A stretch of 64,000 nucleotides of DNA, taken from NCBI RefSeq assembly GCF_040907265.1, contig NZ_JBFOHP010000002.1:5766001-5830000 (forward strand), given 5' to 3'. Shown in pieces: positions 43,538 to 50,716 of this stretch. The DNA is from Streptomyces sclerotialus. GTDB lineage: Bacteria; Actinomycetota; Actinomycetes; Streptomycetales; Streptomycetaceae. The notes under the pieces are model-generated. The model saw only the letters and a program-made list of their open reading frames with translations. It made no database searches and was not told the origin of the DNA. The position numbers were made by a program, and so were the translations under genes. Position 1 is the stretch's first letter. The number at the start of each line of letters is the position of its first letter.

Positions 43538-44602
43538 ATGACGGACCAGCCCCTGCCCTCCACCGGTGCCACCCCGGCCGCCGACGGATACGCGATGCCC
43601 CCGGAGTGGGCACCGCACGAGCGCACCTGGATGGCCTGGCCGGGCGCCAACTTCACCTTCGGCGAGGAAGGCGGGACCACCCTCTCCGAAGCCCGCGTCG
43701 CCTGGGCCCGCGTGGCACGCGCCGTACGCCGCTTCGAACCGGTCACCGTCGTCGCCGGGCCCGGCCAGGCCCCGAACGCCCGCGGCCTCCTCGGCCCCGG
43801 CATCGACGTCGTCGAACGCGACCTGAACGATGCCTGGATGCGCGACATCGGCCCCACCTTCCTCACCGGCAACGGCCGGCTCGCCGCCACCGACTGGGTG
43901 TTCAACGGCTGGGGCGCCCAGGACTGGGCGAGCTGGGAACACGACGCCAAGATCGCCGCCGAGGTCGCGGACCTCGCGGGCGCCCGCCGCTACCCCACCC
44001 CCCTCGTCAACGAGGGCGGCGGCCTGCACATCGACGGCGAGGGCACCGTCCTGCTCACCGAGACCGTCCAGCTCGACCCCGGCCGCAACCCCGGCCGCAC
44101 CCGCGAAGAGGTCGAGGCCGAGATCCACGCCTTCCTCGGCACCACCAAGGCCATCTGGCTGCCCCGCGGCCTCACCGCCGACTACGGACAGTTCGGCACC
44201 CGCGGCCACGTCGACATCGTCGCCGCCTTCGCCCGCCCCGGCACCGTCGTCGTCCACACCCAGCCCGACCCCGCCCACCCCGACCACGCCGTCTGCACCG
44301 AGATCGTCAAGCTCCTGCAGACCGCCACCGACGCCAAGGGCCGGACACTGGAGGTCGTCGAGGTCCCCGCACCCACCGTCGTCGAGGAGGACGGCGAGTA
44401 CGTCGACTACTCCTACATCAACCACTACCTCTGCAACGACGGCGTCGTCCTCTGCGCCTTCGACGACCCGCGCGACGAGCACGCCGCCGGCATCTTCCGC
44501 CGGCTCTTCCCCGGCCGTACGGTCACCCTCGTCGACGCCCGTACGATCTTCGCTGCGGGTGGCGGCATCCACTGCATCACCCAGCAGCAGCCCAAGGTCT
44601 GA
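43538..44602 (+). CDS. aguA: Agmatine deiminase
   Basis: Guanidine-hydrolysing enzyme of the porphyromonas-type peptidyl-arginine deiminase superfamily, 354 aa, converting agmatine to N-carbamoylputrescine and ammonia. Seen: MPPEWAPHERTWMAWP, NDAWMRDIGPTFL (substrate Asp), GHVDIVAAF (catalytic His) and the C-terminal nucleophile Cys in AGGGIHCITQQQP. The ribosome site is CAAGGA. Its position with urease and a permease suggests a nitrogen-scavenging cluster for guanidino or ureido compounds. Confidence 0.93.
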   Translation: MTDQPLPSTGATPAADGYAMPPEWAPHERTWMAWPGANFTFGEEGGTTLSEARVAWARVARAVRRFEPVTVVAGPGQAPNARGLLGPGIDVVERDLNDAWMRDIGPTFLTGNGRLAATDWVFNGWGAQDWASWEHDAKIAAEVADLAGARRYPTPLVNEGGGLHIDGEGTVLLTETVQLDPGRNPGRTREEVEAEIHAFLGTTKAIWLPRGLTADYGQFGTRGHVDIVAAFARPGTVVVHTQPDPAHPDHAVCTEIVKLLQTATDAKGRTLEVVEVPAPTVVEEDGEYVDYSYINHYLCNDGVVLCAFDDPRDEHAAGIFRRLFPGRTVTLVDARTIFAAGGGIHCITQQQPKV

Positions 44603-44636
44603 TCGAACCGCAGATCAGCCGGTCCAGGAGGTCACC

Positions 44637-45290
44637 GTGCCCGGTCCCGCACGCCGTCCCCGGCGGCGGCTCAGCCAGCCACGCGAGCAGGTGCTCGCCG
44701 CGGCCATGACCACCATCGCCGAAGAGGGCCTGGACCGGCTCACGATGGCCGGGCTCGGCCGCGAGGTCGGCATGAGCAGCGGCCACATCCTCTACTACTT
44801 CGGCACCAAGGACGAGCTGCTGCTGCAGACCCTCCAGTGGAGCGAGGAACAGCTCGGCGCCCAGCGCCGCGCCGAGCTGGCCCGCCGCGTCCCCGCCCGT
44901 GCACGCATCGACGCCCTCGTCGACCTCTACCTCCCCGACGGCCCCCGCGACCCCCGCTGGACCCTCTGGCTGGAGGTCTGGAACCGCTCCCAGAACGCCG
45001 ACGACGCCACCCGCGAACGCCAGCTCGACCTGGAACTCGCCTGGCACCGCGACCTGGTCGCCCTCCTCGTCGAAGGCGCCTCCAAAGGCGAACTCCGCCC
45101 CGTCGACGCCGAACGCTTCGCCACCCGCACCCGCGCCCTCCTCGACGGCTTCGGCACCCACCTCGTCGTCGGCCTCCCCGGCCTCTCCCGCGACGAGGTA
45201 CTCGGCCACGTACGCGACTTCCTGGACGAGTCGCTCAGGACACCCCGGCAGGACGGGCAGGATGAGTACGGGAACTCATTGTCCGAGTGA
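44637..45290 (+). CDS. TetR-family regulator of the urease/agmatine deiminase cluster
   Basis: Regulator of 217 aa. The HTH reads IAEEGLDRLTMAGLGREVGMSSGHILYYFGTKDELLLQTL, and the C-terminal part (WTLWLEVWNRSQNADD ... LVVGLPGLSRDEVL) is typical of the TetR_C domain found in BetI/polyamine-type repressors. The GTG start follows CAGGAGGTCACC. It is 34 bases after aguA, so probably in the same transcript, and is the best candidate to bind the two palindromes at 40761 and 40831. Confidence 0.9.
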   Translation: MPGPARRPRRRLSQPREQVLAAAMTTIAEEGLDRLTMAGLGREVGMSSGHILYYFGTKDELLLQTLQWSEEQLGAQRRAELARRVPARARIDALVDLYLPDGPRDPRWTLWLEVWNRSQNADDATRERQLDLELAWHRDLVALLVEGASKGELRPVDAERFATRTRALLDGFGTHLVVGLPGLSRDEVLGHVRDFLDESLRTPRQDGQDEYGNSLSE

Positions 45291-45359
45291 TCACCCGCAA
45301 CTAGCTTCTCCTCGCGGTGCACGAACCACCGCAGTGCACGCACCGACGAGGGGAACAGC

Positions 45360-45701
45360 ATGCGCAACCGCAAGAAGGCCATGACCGCCGTGGGCGCGGC
45401 GATGACCGCCGCCGCGCTCCTGGGCATGACCGGCCCGGCGTCCGCCGCACCCGCCGCCGCACCCGCACCGGCCGGCGCGGCCGTGCAGAAGACCAAGTGC
45501 GGCGTCCACACCGGGGGTTCCGCCGGCCTGTACTACAAGAACTGCTCGAAGAAGTACGGCCACAAGGTGAAGGTCGACCACATCATGGCGCCGGACCTCA
45601 CCCACTGCGTCAAGCCCGGCAAGGACGAGTTCCTCGGCACCGTCAGCCCCTTCCCGACCAAGGTGCGCGGGGCGAAGTACATCGGGCACTGCAAACCCTG
45701 A
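45360..45701 (+). CDS. Small secreted protein (DUF6355-like)
   Basis: A 113-aa secreted protein with a Sec signal peptide (MRNRKKAMTAVGAAMTAAALLGMTGPASAA). The mature part is about 80 residues with four Cys (KCGVHTG, YYKNCSKKYG, LTHCVKP, IGHCKP), which can form two disulfides. The pattern resembles the DUF6355 group, linked by name to natural product genes, but no function is proven. The ATG follows GAGGGGAACAGC. Confidence 0.75.
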   Translation: MRNRKKAMTAVGAAMTAAALLGMTGPASAAPAAAPAPAGAAVQKTKCGVHTGGSAGLYYKNCSKKYGHKVKVDHIMAPDLTHCVKPGKDEFLGTVSPFPTKVRGAKYIGHCKP

Positions 45702-45890
45702 GCCCGGTGCGGCGGGGCGCCCTCCGTTCCGGGCCGGGCGCCCCGCCCCGCTGCCGCGCGCACTCCCTCGCCAGGTACGACCACACAGAACGACGCCCGA
45801 TCGTTGCCCCGGACACCCTTGTCACCCGGCACCGCCATCGGTCACCGTATGCGCTGGTCCACCAGTACAAAGGGAAAGAGGGAGGCTGCC

Positions 45891-47261
45891 GTGGCGCAGA
45901 GCGGTACCGAGCAGGGGCCGGGCGGTGGCACTGCCGACTGGCGGAAGATCTGGGTCGGCTCGGCCGGCAACATGGTCGAGTGGTTCGACTGGTTCGTCTA
46001 CTCCAGCTTCGCCGTCTACTTCGCGGGCTCCTTCTTCCCCGCCGGCAACGCCACCGCCCAGCTCTTCAACACCATGGCGATCTTCGCGGTCGGCTTCATC
46101 ATGCGGCCCGTCGGCGGCTGGCTGCTCGGCCGCGTCGGCGACCGCCGCGGCCGCAAGGCCGCACTCACCCTCACCGTCACCCTGATGTCCGCCTCGGCCG
46201 TCCTCATCGCCGTCGCCCCGACCTACGCCGTCGCCGGCTACGGCGGCGTCGCCCTGCTCCTGGTGGCCCGGCTGCTCCAGGGCCTGTCCGTCGGCGGCGA
46301 GTACGCCGCCAGCGCCACCTACCTCACCGAGGCCTCCGCCGAAGGCAAGCGCGGCTTCGCCTCCAGCTTCCAGTACGTGTCGATGACCGCCGGCCAGCTG
46401 ATCGGCCTCGGCCTCCAGATCATCCTGCAGAACACCATGTCCGACGCGGCGCTGCACAGCTGGGGCTGGCGCATCCCGTTCGTCATCGGCGCACTCGGCG
46501 CCGCCGTCGTCTTCTACCTCCGCCGCAACATGCTGGAGACCGAGGTGTTCGACGAGGCCGGCGAGACCGTCGCCGGCGGCACCGGAGAACAGGCCGCCGG
46601 ACGCGGCACCCTCAAGGCCCTCTGGCAGCACAAGCGCGAAGCCTTCCTCGTCATCGCGCTGACCATGGGCGGCACGGTCGCCTACTACACGTACACGACC
46701 TACCTCACCAAGTACCTCTCCGGCACCGCAGGACTGCCCAAGCAGACCGCCACCCTGGTCAGCTTCTGCGCCCTCTTCGTCTTCATGTGCCTGCAGCCGC
46801 TGGCCGGCATGCTCTCCGACCGCATCGGCCGCCGCCCCCTGCTGATCACCTTCGCCGTCGGCGCGACCTTCCTGACCGTGCCGCTCATGACACTCCTCAA
46901 GTACGCCGGAAGCTTCTGGCCGGCACTCGGGCTCTCGCTGCTCGCCCTGGTCATCGTCACCGGATACACCTCGATCAACGCCTGCGTGAAGGCCGAACTG
47001 TTCCCGACCGGGGTCCGCGCACTCGGGGTGGCCTTCCCGTACGCCATCGCCAACGCGCTCTTCGGCGGCACCGCCGAACCCATCGCGCTGCGCCTGAAGC
47101 AGGCGGGCGTCGAGTCGGCGTACCCCTGGTACGTCGCGGGCTGCGCGGCCGTCTCCCTGGTCGTCTACCTGACCATGCGCGAGACCCGTGACATCGACCT
47201 CAAGCGGGTCGGCACCCGGACCGACGGCGAGGACACCGGCGCACGAGTGCTCGCATCCTGA
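45891..47261 (+). CDS. MHS-family MFS transporter (dicarboxylate/metabolite proton symporter)
   Basis: Twelve-helix major facilitator of the metabolite:H+ symporter group, 456 aa, related to alpha-ketoglutarate and shikimate permeases. Seen: NMVEWFDWFVYSSFAVYFAGSFF, the loop 2-3 motif GRVGDRRGRKAAL, GEYAASATYLTEA, and GMLSDRIGRRPLL in the second half. The GTG start follows GAGGGAGGCTGCC. The substrate is unresolved. Confidence 0.9.
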   Translation: MAQSGTEQGPGGGTADWRKIWVGSAGNMVEWFDWFVYSSFAVYFAGSFFPAGNATAQLFNTMAIFAVGFIMRPVGGWLLGRVGDRRGRKAALTLTVTLMSASAVLIAVAPTYAVAGYGGVALLLVARLLQGLSVGGEYAASATYLTEASAEGKRGFASSFQYVSMTAGQLIGLGLQIILQNTMSDAALHSWGWRIPFVIGALGAAVVFYLRRNMLETEVFDEAGETVAGGTGEQAAGRGTLKALWQHKREAFLVIALTMGGTVAYYTYTTYLTKYLSGTAGLPKQTATLVSFCALFVFMCLQPLAGMLSDRIGRRPLLITFAVGATFLTVPLMTLLKYAGSFWPALGLSLLALVIVTGYTSINACVKAELFPTGVRALGVAFPYAIANALFGGTAEPIALRLKQAGVESAYPWYVAGCAAVSLVVYLTMRETRDIDLKRVGTRTDGEDTGARVLAS

Positions 47262-47304
47262 GACAACGGGCACTTCGGGGGCAGTCGTGTGCAAGACTGC
47301 CCCC

Positions 47305-47355
47305 ATGCTCTCGTTCGCCATGATTATTGGCAGCAGGCGCGCCGGTCCGCAGTGA
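47305..47355 (+). CDS. Putative cimA leader peptide
   Basis: A 16-residue open frame, MLSFAMIIGSRRAGPQ, whose codons 7 and 8 are both ATT, a codon that is scarce in this GC-rich genome. An inner ATG (47320) directly before the two Ile codons could also start it. No clear ribosome site precedes either start. It lies about 60 bases before the T-tract terminator and upstream of an isoleucine-pathway gene, which is the argument for a regulatory role. Confidence 0.66.
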   Translation: MLSFAMIIGSRRAGPQ

Positions 47356-47412
47356 CCGCCCCGTACGAAACCGAGTACGGCGCGGCACCGTCGTCCCAGA
47401 CCCGCGCGCAGA

Positions 47413-47438
47413 CCTCTCGCACCCGCGAGAGGTTTTTT
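47413..47438 (+). terminator. cimA attenuator terminator
   Basis: Perfect 8-bp arms CCTCTCGC (47413-47420) and GCGAGAGG (47425-47432), loop ACCC, then six T's (47433-47438). It lies between the MHS gene and cimA, 106 bases before cimA. Confidence 0.88.
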
Positions 47439-47543
47439 CGTTTCCCGGCCCACCACGGCCGGGGACGGAGCGCGAGGGATCATGAGGGGACGGTGGAACC
47501 GGTTATTCCGGTAGACCGAGATCCCGACAGGAGCCAGACCAGC

Positions 47544-49154
47544 ATGACGGACACCTCAGAACCCTCTCTGTCCGACGATTTCCACGTGTTCGACACGACG
47601 CTGCGCGACGGCGCGCAGCGTGAGGGCATCAACCTGACCGTCGCGGACAAGCTGACCATCGCGCGCCACCTGGACGACTTCGGCGTGGGCTTCATCGAGG
47701 GCGGCTGGCCCGGTGCCAACCCCCGGGACACCGAGTTCTTCCACCGCGTACAGGAAGAGGTCCCCTTCCGCCACGCACAGCTCGTGGCCTTCGGCGCCAC
47801 CCGCAAGGCCGGCGTACGCGTCGAGGACGACCCGCAGGTCGCCGCCCTGCTGGAGTCCAAGGCCCCGGTGATCACCCTGGTCGCCAAGTCCCATGTACGC
47901 CACGTCGAGCTGGCCCTGCGGACCACGCTCGACGAGAACCTGGCGATGATCCGCGACACCATCGCCTACCTGCGCGAACAGGGCCGCCGGGTGTTCCTGG
48001 ACTGCGAGCACTTCTTCGACGGCTACGCCCTGGACGCCGGCTACGCCAAGCAGGTCGTCCGTACCGCGAGCGAGGCCGGCGCGGACGTCGTCGTCCTCTG
48101 CGACACCAACGGCGGCATGCTCCCCGCCCAGGTCACCGCGGTCGTCCGGACCGTCCTCGCGGACACCGGCGCACGGCTGGGCATCCACGCCCAGGACGAC
48201 ACCGGCTGCGCGGTCGCCAACACCCTGGCCGCGGTCGACGCGGGCGCGACCCACGTGCAGTGCACCGCCAACGGCTACGGCGAGCGGGTCGGCAACTCCA
48301 ACCTCTTCCCGGTCGTGGCCGCGCTGGAGCTGAAGTACGGCCGCAAGGTCCTGCCCGAGGGCAAGCTCGCCGAGACCACCCGGATCTCGCACGCCATCGC
48401 CGAGGTCGTGAACCTCACGCCCTCCACCCACCAGCCCTACGTCGGCGTCTCCGCCTTCGCGCACAAGGCGGGCCTGCACGCCTCCGCGATCAAGGTCGAC
48501 CCGGACCTGTACCAGCACATCGACCCCGAGCTCGTCGGCAACACCATGCGGATGCTGGTCTCCGACATGGCCGGCCGCGCCTCCATCGAGCTCAAGGGCA
48601 AGGAGCTGGGGATCGACCTGAGCGGCGACCGCGAGCTGGTCGGCCGGGTCGTGGAGCGGGTCAAGGAGCGGGAGCTCGCGGGGTACACCTACGAGGCGGC
48701 CGACGCCTCCTTCGAGCTGCTGCTGCGCGAGGAGGTGCAGGGCCGGCCGCTGCGGTACTTCACCGTCGAGTCCTGGCGGGCGATCGTGGAGGACCGCCCG
48801 GACGGCACGCACGCCAACGAGGCCACGGTGAAGCTGTGGGCGAAGGGCGAGCGGATAGTGGCCACCGCCGAGGGCAACGGCCCGGTCAACGCACTGGACC
48901 GCGCGCTGCGGGTCGCACTGGAGCAGATCTACCCGCAGCTGGCGGAGCTGGAGCTGGTGGACTACAAGGTCCGCACCCTGGAGGGCGCGCTCGGTACCGA
49001 CTCGATCACCCGCGTCCTGGTCTCCACCGGTGACGGCCGCGGCGAGTGGTCCACCGTGGGCGTCGCGGAGAACGTCATCGCCGCGTCGTGGCAGGCGCTG
49101 GACGACGCGTACGCGTACGGCCTGATGCGCGCGGGCGTCGAGCCGCAGGACTGA
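47544..49154 (+). CDS. cimA: (R)-citramalate synthase
   Basis: Joins pyruvate and acetyl-CoA to citramalate, a threonine-independent route to 2-oxobutyrate and isoleucine; 536 aa. The HMGL-like catalytic barrel has DTTLRDGAQREGINLTVADK and the metal-binding HAQDDTGCAVANTLAAV. The C-terminal LeuA-type dimer/regulatory domain (about residues 400-530) is the usual site of Ile feedback. The length and AQREG motif favour citramalate synthase over isopropylmalate or homocitrate synthase. AGGAG lies 11 bases before the ATG. An Ile attenuator lies upstream. Confidence 0.94.
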   Translation: MTDTSEPSLSDDFHVFDTTLRDGAQREGINLTVADKLTIARHLDDFGVGFIEGGWPGANPRDTEFFHRVQEEVPFRHAQLVAFGATRKAGVRVEDDPQVAALLESKAPVITLVAKSHVRHVELALRTTLDENLAMIRDTIAYLREQGRRVFLDCEHFFDGYALDAGYAKQVVRTASEAGADVVVLCDTNGGMLPAQVTAVVRTVLADTGARLGIHAQDDTGCAVANTLAAVDAGATHVQCTANGYGERVGNSNLFPVVAALELKYGRKVLPEGKLAETTRISHAIAEVVNLTPSTHQPYVGVSAFAHKAGLHASAIKVDPDLYQHIDPELVGNTMRMLVSDMAGRASIELKGKELGIDLSGDRELVGRVVERVKERELAGYTYEAADASFELLLREEVQGRPLRYFTVESWRAIVEDRPDGTHANEATVKLWAKGERIVATAEGNGPVNALDRALRVALEQIYPQLAELELVDYKVRTLEGALGTDSITRVLVSTGDGRGEWSTVGVAENVIAASWQALDDAYAYGLMRAGVEPQD

Positions 49155-49163
49155 GCGCCGCGG

Positions 49164-49316
49164 TTGTCCACAGGCCCCAGCGACGGGCGGTGAGGCGCGC
49201 TACCTTCGCCGTATGCGTGGTGGAGGTGGGGGAGGGGCCTTGCCACTGGGCGGGGGCGGACGGACGGGGCCCCTCCCTCATCCCCGGTTCGGGGAGAGGG
49301 AGGGGCCCTGCCACGG
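49164..49316 (+). repeat. Dispersed intergenic repeat, copy B (with DnaA-box sequence)
   Basis: Second copy of the element at 24889. TTGTCCACA starts at 49164, ATG follows at 49213 (49 bases, identical to copy A) within the same GTGGTGGAGG-GGGGGAGGGG block, and the block GGTTCGGGGAGAGG-GAGGGGCCCTGCCA recurs from 49286. As in copy A it starts just after the stop of an amino acid biosynthesis gene on the same strand. Confidence 0.65.
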
Positions 49317-49331
49317 AAAGCGGCGGAAAGG

Positions 49332-49949
49332 TCAGGCCGCCTTGACCGCCGAGATGTCGAACGTCAGCTTCACCTTGTCGCTGACCATCACGCCGCCCGT
49401 CTCCAGCGCGGCGTTCCACGTGAGGCCCCACTCGGAGCGGAGGATCTCGGCGCTGCCCTCGAAGCCCACGCGCTCGGCGCCGTAGACGTCGGTGGCGGAG
49501 CCGTGGAACTCCAGGTCGATCGCGAGCGGCTTGGTGACGTCCTTGATCGTCAGGTCGCCGGTGACCCGGTACGTCTCGCTGCCGGTCTGCTCGACGGCGG
49601 TGGAGCGGAAGGTCATCAGCGGGTACTTCTCGGCGTCGAAGAAGTCGGCGCTCTTCAGGTGGCCGTCGCGGTCCGCGATGCCGGTGTCGATGCTGTCGAT
49701 CCGTACGTCGATGGACGCGGTCGAGGCGGCCGGGTTCGCGCCGTCCAGGTGCAGCGTGCCCTCGTGCTCGCCGAAGGCGCCGCGGACGTTGGTGACCATG
49801 GCGTGCCGCACCGTGAAGCCGATGCTGCTGTGCGCGGGGTCGATGGTGTAGTCGCCGGTCAGCGCGGCCAGGGCCGGGTCCGCCGCGAGGGTCGCGGTGG
49901 CGGCGGGGGCAGCGCTCTCGGCGGTGCGCTTGCGGTGGAACAGAGCCAT
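49332..49949 (-). CDS. YceI-family protein
   Basis: Lipocalin-like beta-barrel protein of the YceI family, 205 aa, members of which bind isoprenoid or other lipids. Signature: GDYTIDPAHSSIGFTVRHAMVTNVRGAFGEHEG and SADFFDAEKYPLMTFRST. There is no signal peptide; the N-terminal 40 residues are Ala-rich. The ATG at 49949 follows GAGGAGGAGCC. Two MarR-like palindromes lie in its upstream region. Confidence 0.92.
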   Translation of the reverse strand: MALFHRKRTAESAAPAATATLAADPALAALTGDYTIDPAHSSIGFTVRHAMVTNVRGAFGEHEGTLHLDGANPAASTASIDVRIDSIDTGIADRDGHLKSADFFDAEKYPLMTFRSTAVEQTGSETYRVTGDLTIKDVTKPLAIDLEFHGSATDVYGAERVGFEGSAEILRSEWGLTWNAALETGGVMVSDKVKLTFDISAVKAA

Positions 49950-50002
49950 GGCTCCTCCTCGGGGGACGGGTCGGGGAGACCTCGGGTGTCGCCGAACGCC
50001 TT

Positions 50003-50054
50003 GTTTAACGTTCAACGAGATCGAGCGTAGCGCCCACTGGTTCAAGTTTCAACC
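50003..50054. promoter_or_regulatory. MarR-like operators upstream of the YceI gene
   Basis: GTTTAACGTTCAAC (50003-50016) is palindromic as GTT-N-AACGTT-N-AAC, and GGTTCAAGTTTCAACC (50039-50054) as GGTT-N-AA-N2-TT-N-AACC. Both are AT-rich against the local background and 54-105 bases before the YceI start. No regulator gene is adjacent. Confidence 0.5.
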
Positions 50055-50204
50055 TTTCCGTCGGAGGGCAGCCGTACGGCCCTCGTCCGCCCTGTTCACG
50101 GGGGCTGGCGACGCGTGTAGAGGTCGGGCATCATCGGCGGTGCTCCACCTGCACCGCCGAAACACCCGTCGCACGGTTCACCGGTACACCGCAGGAGGTT
50201 CCCC

Positions 50205-50714
50205 ATGAGAGTCCGCGCCGTCCTCGGCACCCTCGCGCTCGTCCTCGGCGCCCTCTTCGCGCCCGGCTTCGGCGTCCTCACCGCGGCGGGCGAGGCGCAC
50301 GCCGTCACCAAGCTCACCCACGCCCAGGCCACCGCGATGTTCCGGGACGCCGGCATCACCTGGTCCTCGTCCGGCGGCTGCTCCGACCGCAACACGCCCA
50401 CCTGCACGTCCTTCGACCAGCTCAACCTGCCCACCGCCCAGGGCGCCGTCACCCTCAAGAAGGCGAGCGGCTGCGCGCTGAACATCACCGGCGGCACCGA
50501 GACCGGCCACGCGAGCGGCACGTACAGCCACTGGAACGGCTACAAGCTCGACTTCTCCCTCTCCACCTGCGTCAGCAACTACGTGACCGGCACCTTCACC
50601 TACATCGGCGTACGCGGCGACGGCGCGCCCATGTACAAGTCCGGCTCCGGCAACATCTACGCCAAGGAGGGCTCGCACTGGGACGTCCTCTACTACAACT
50701 GCGGCGGCTGCTGA
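50205..50714 (+). CDS. Cys-rich secreted protein, possible M15-like fold
   Basis: Secreted protein of 169 aa with a Sec signal peptide ending near AGEAHA. The mature protein has six Cys and the conserved-looking core GCALNITGGTETGHASGTYS followed by HWNGYKLDFSLSTC and a C-terminal SHWDVLYYNCGGC. The His/Asp spacing (GHA, SHWNGYKLD, SHWDV) recalls the zinc ligands of M15-type peptidases, but this is only a resemblance. I recall similar sequences in other Streptomyces and in fungi. It ends two bases before the polysaccharide lyase gene, so the two are probably co-translated. Confidence 0.75.
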   Translation: MRVRAVLGTLALVLGALFAPGFGVLTAAGEAHAVTKLTHAQATAMFRDAGITWSSSGGCSDRNTPTCTSFDQLNLPTAQGAVTLKKASGCALNITGGTETGHASGTYSHWNGYKLDFSLSTCVSNYVTGTFTYIGVRGDGAPMYKSGSGNIYAKEGSHWDVLYYNCGGC

Positions 50715-50716
50715 CC

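Larger units (their letters stand above)
47262..47543 (+). promoter_or_regulatory. cimA leader region with Ile-codon attenuator
   Basis: The leader holds a GC hairpin (GGGGGCAGT and ACTGCCCCC arms, about 47277-47303) that may terminate the upstream MHS gene, a short peptide gene (47305-47355) with adjacent Ile codons, a hairpin (CCGTAC/GTACGG, 47361-47380), a T-tract terminator (47413-47438) and about 105 further bases before cimA. This layout is that of transcription attenuation, with stalling at Ile codons. The competing antiterminator stem could not be settled by eye. Confidence 0.72.
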
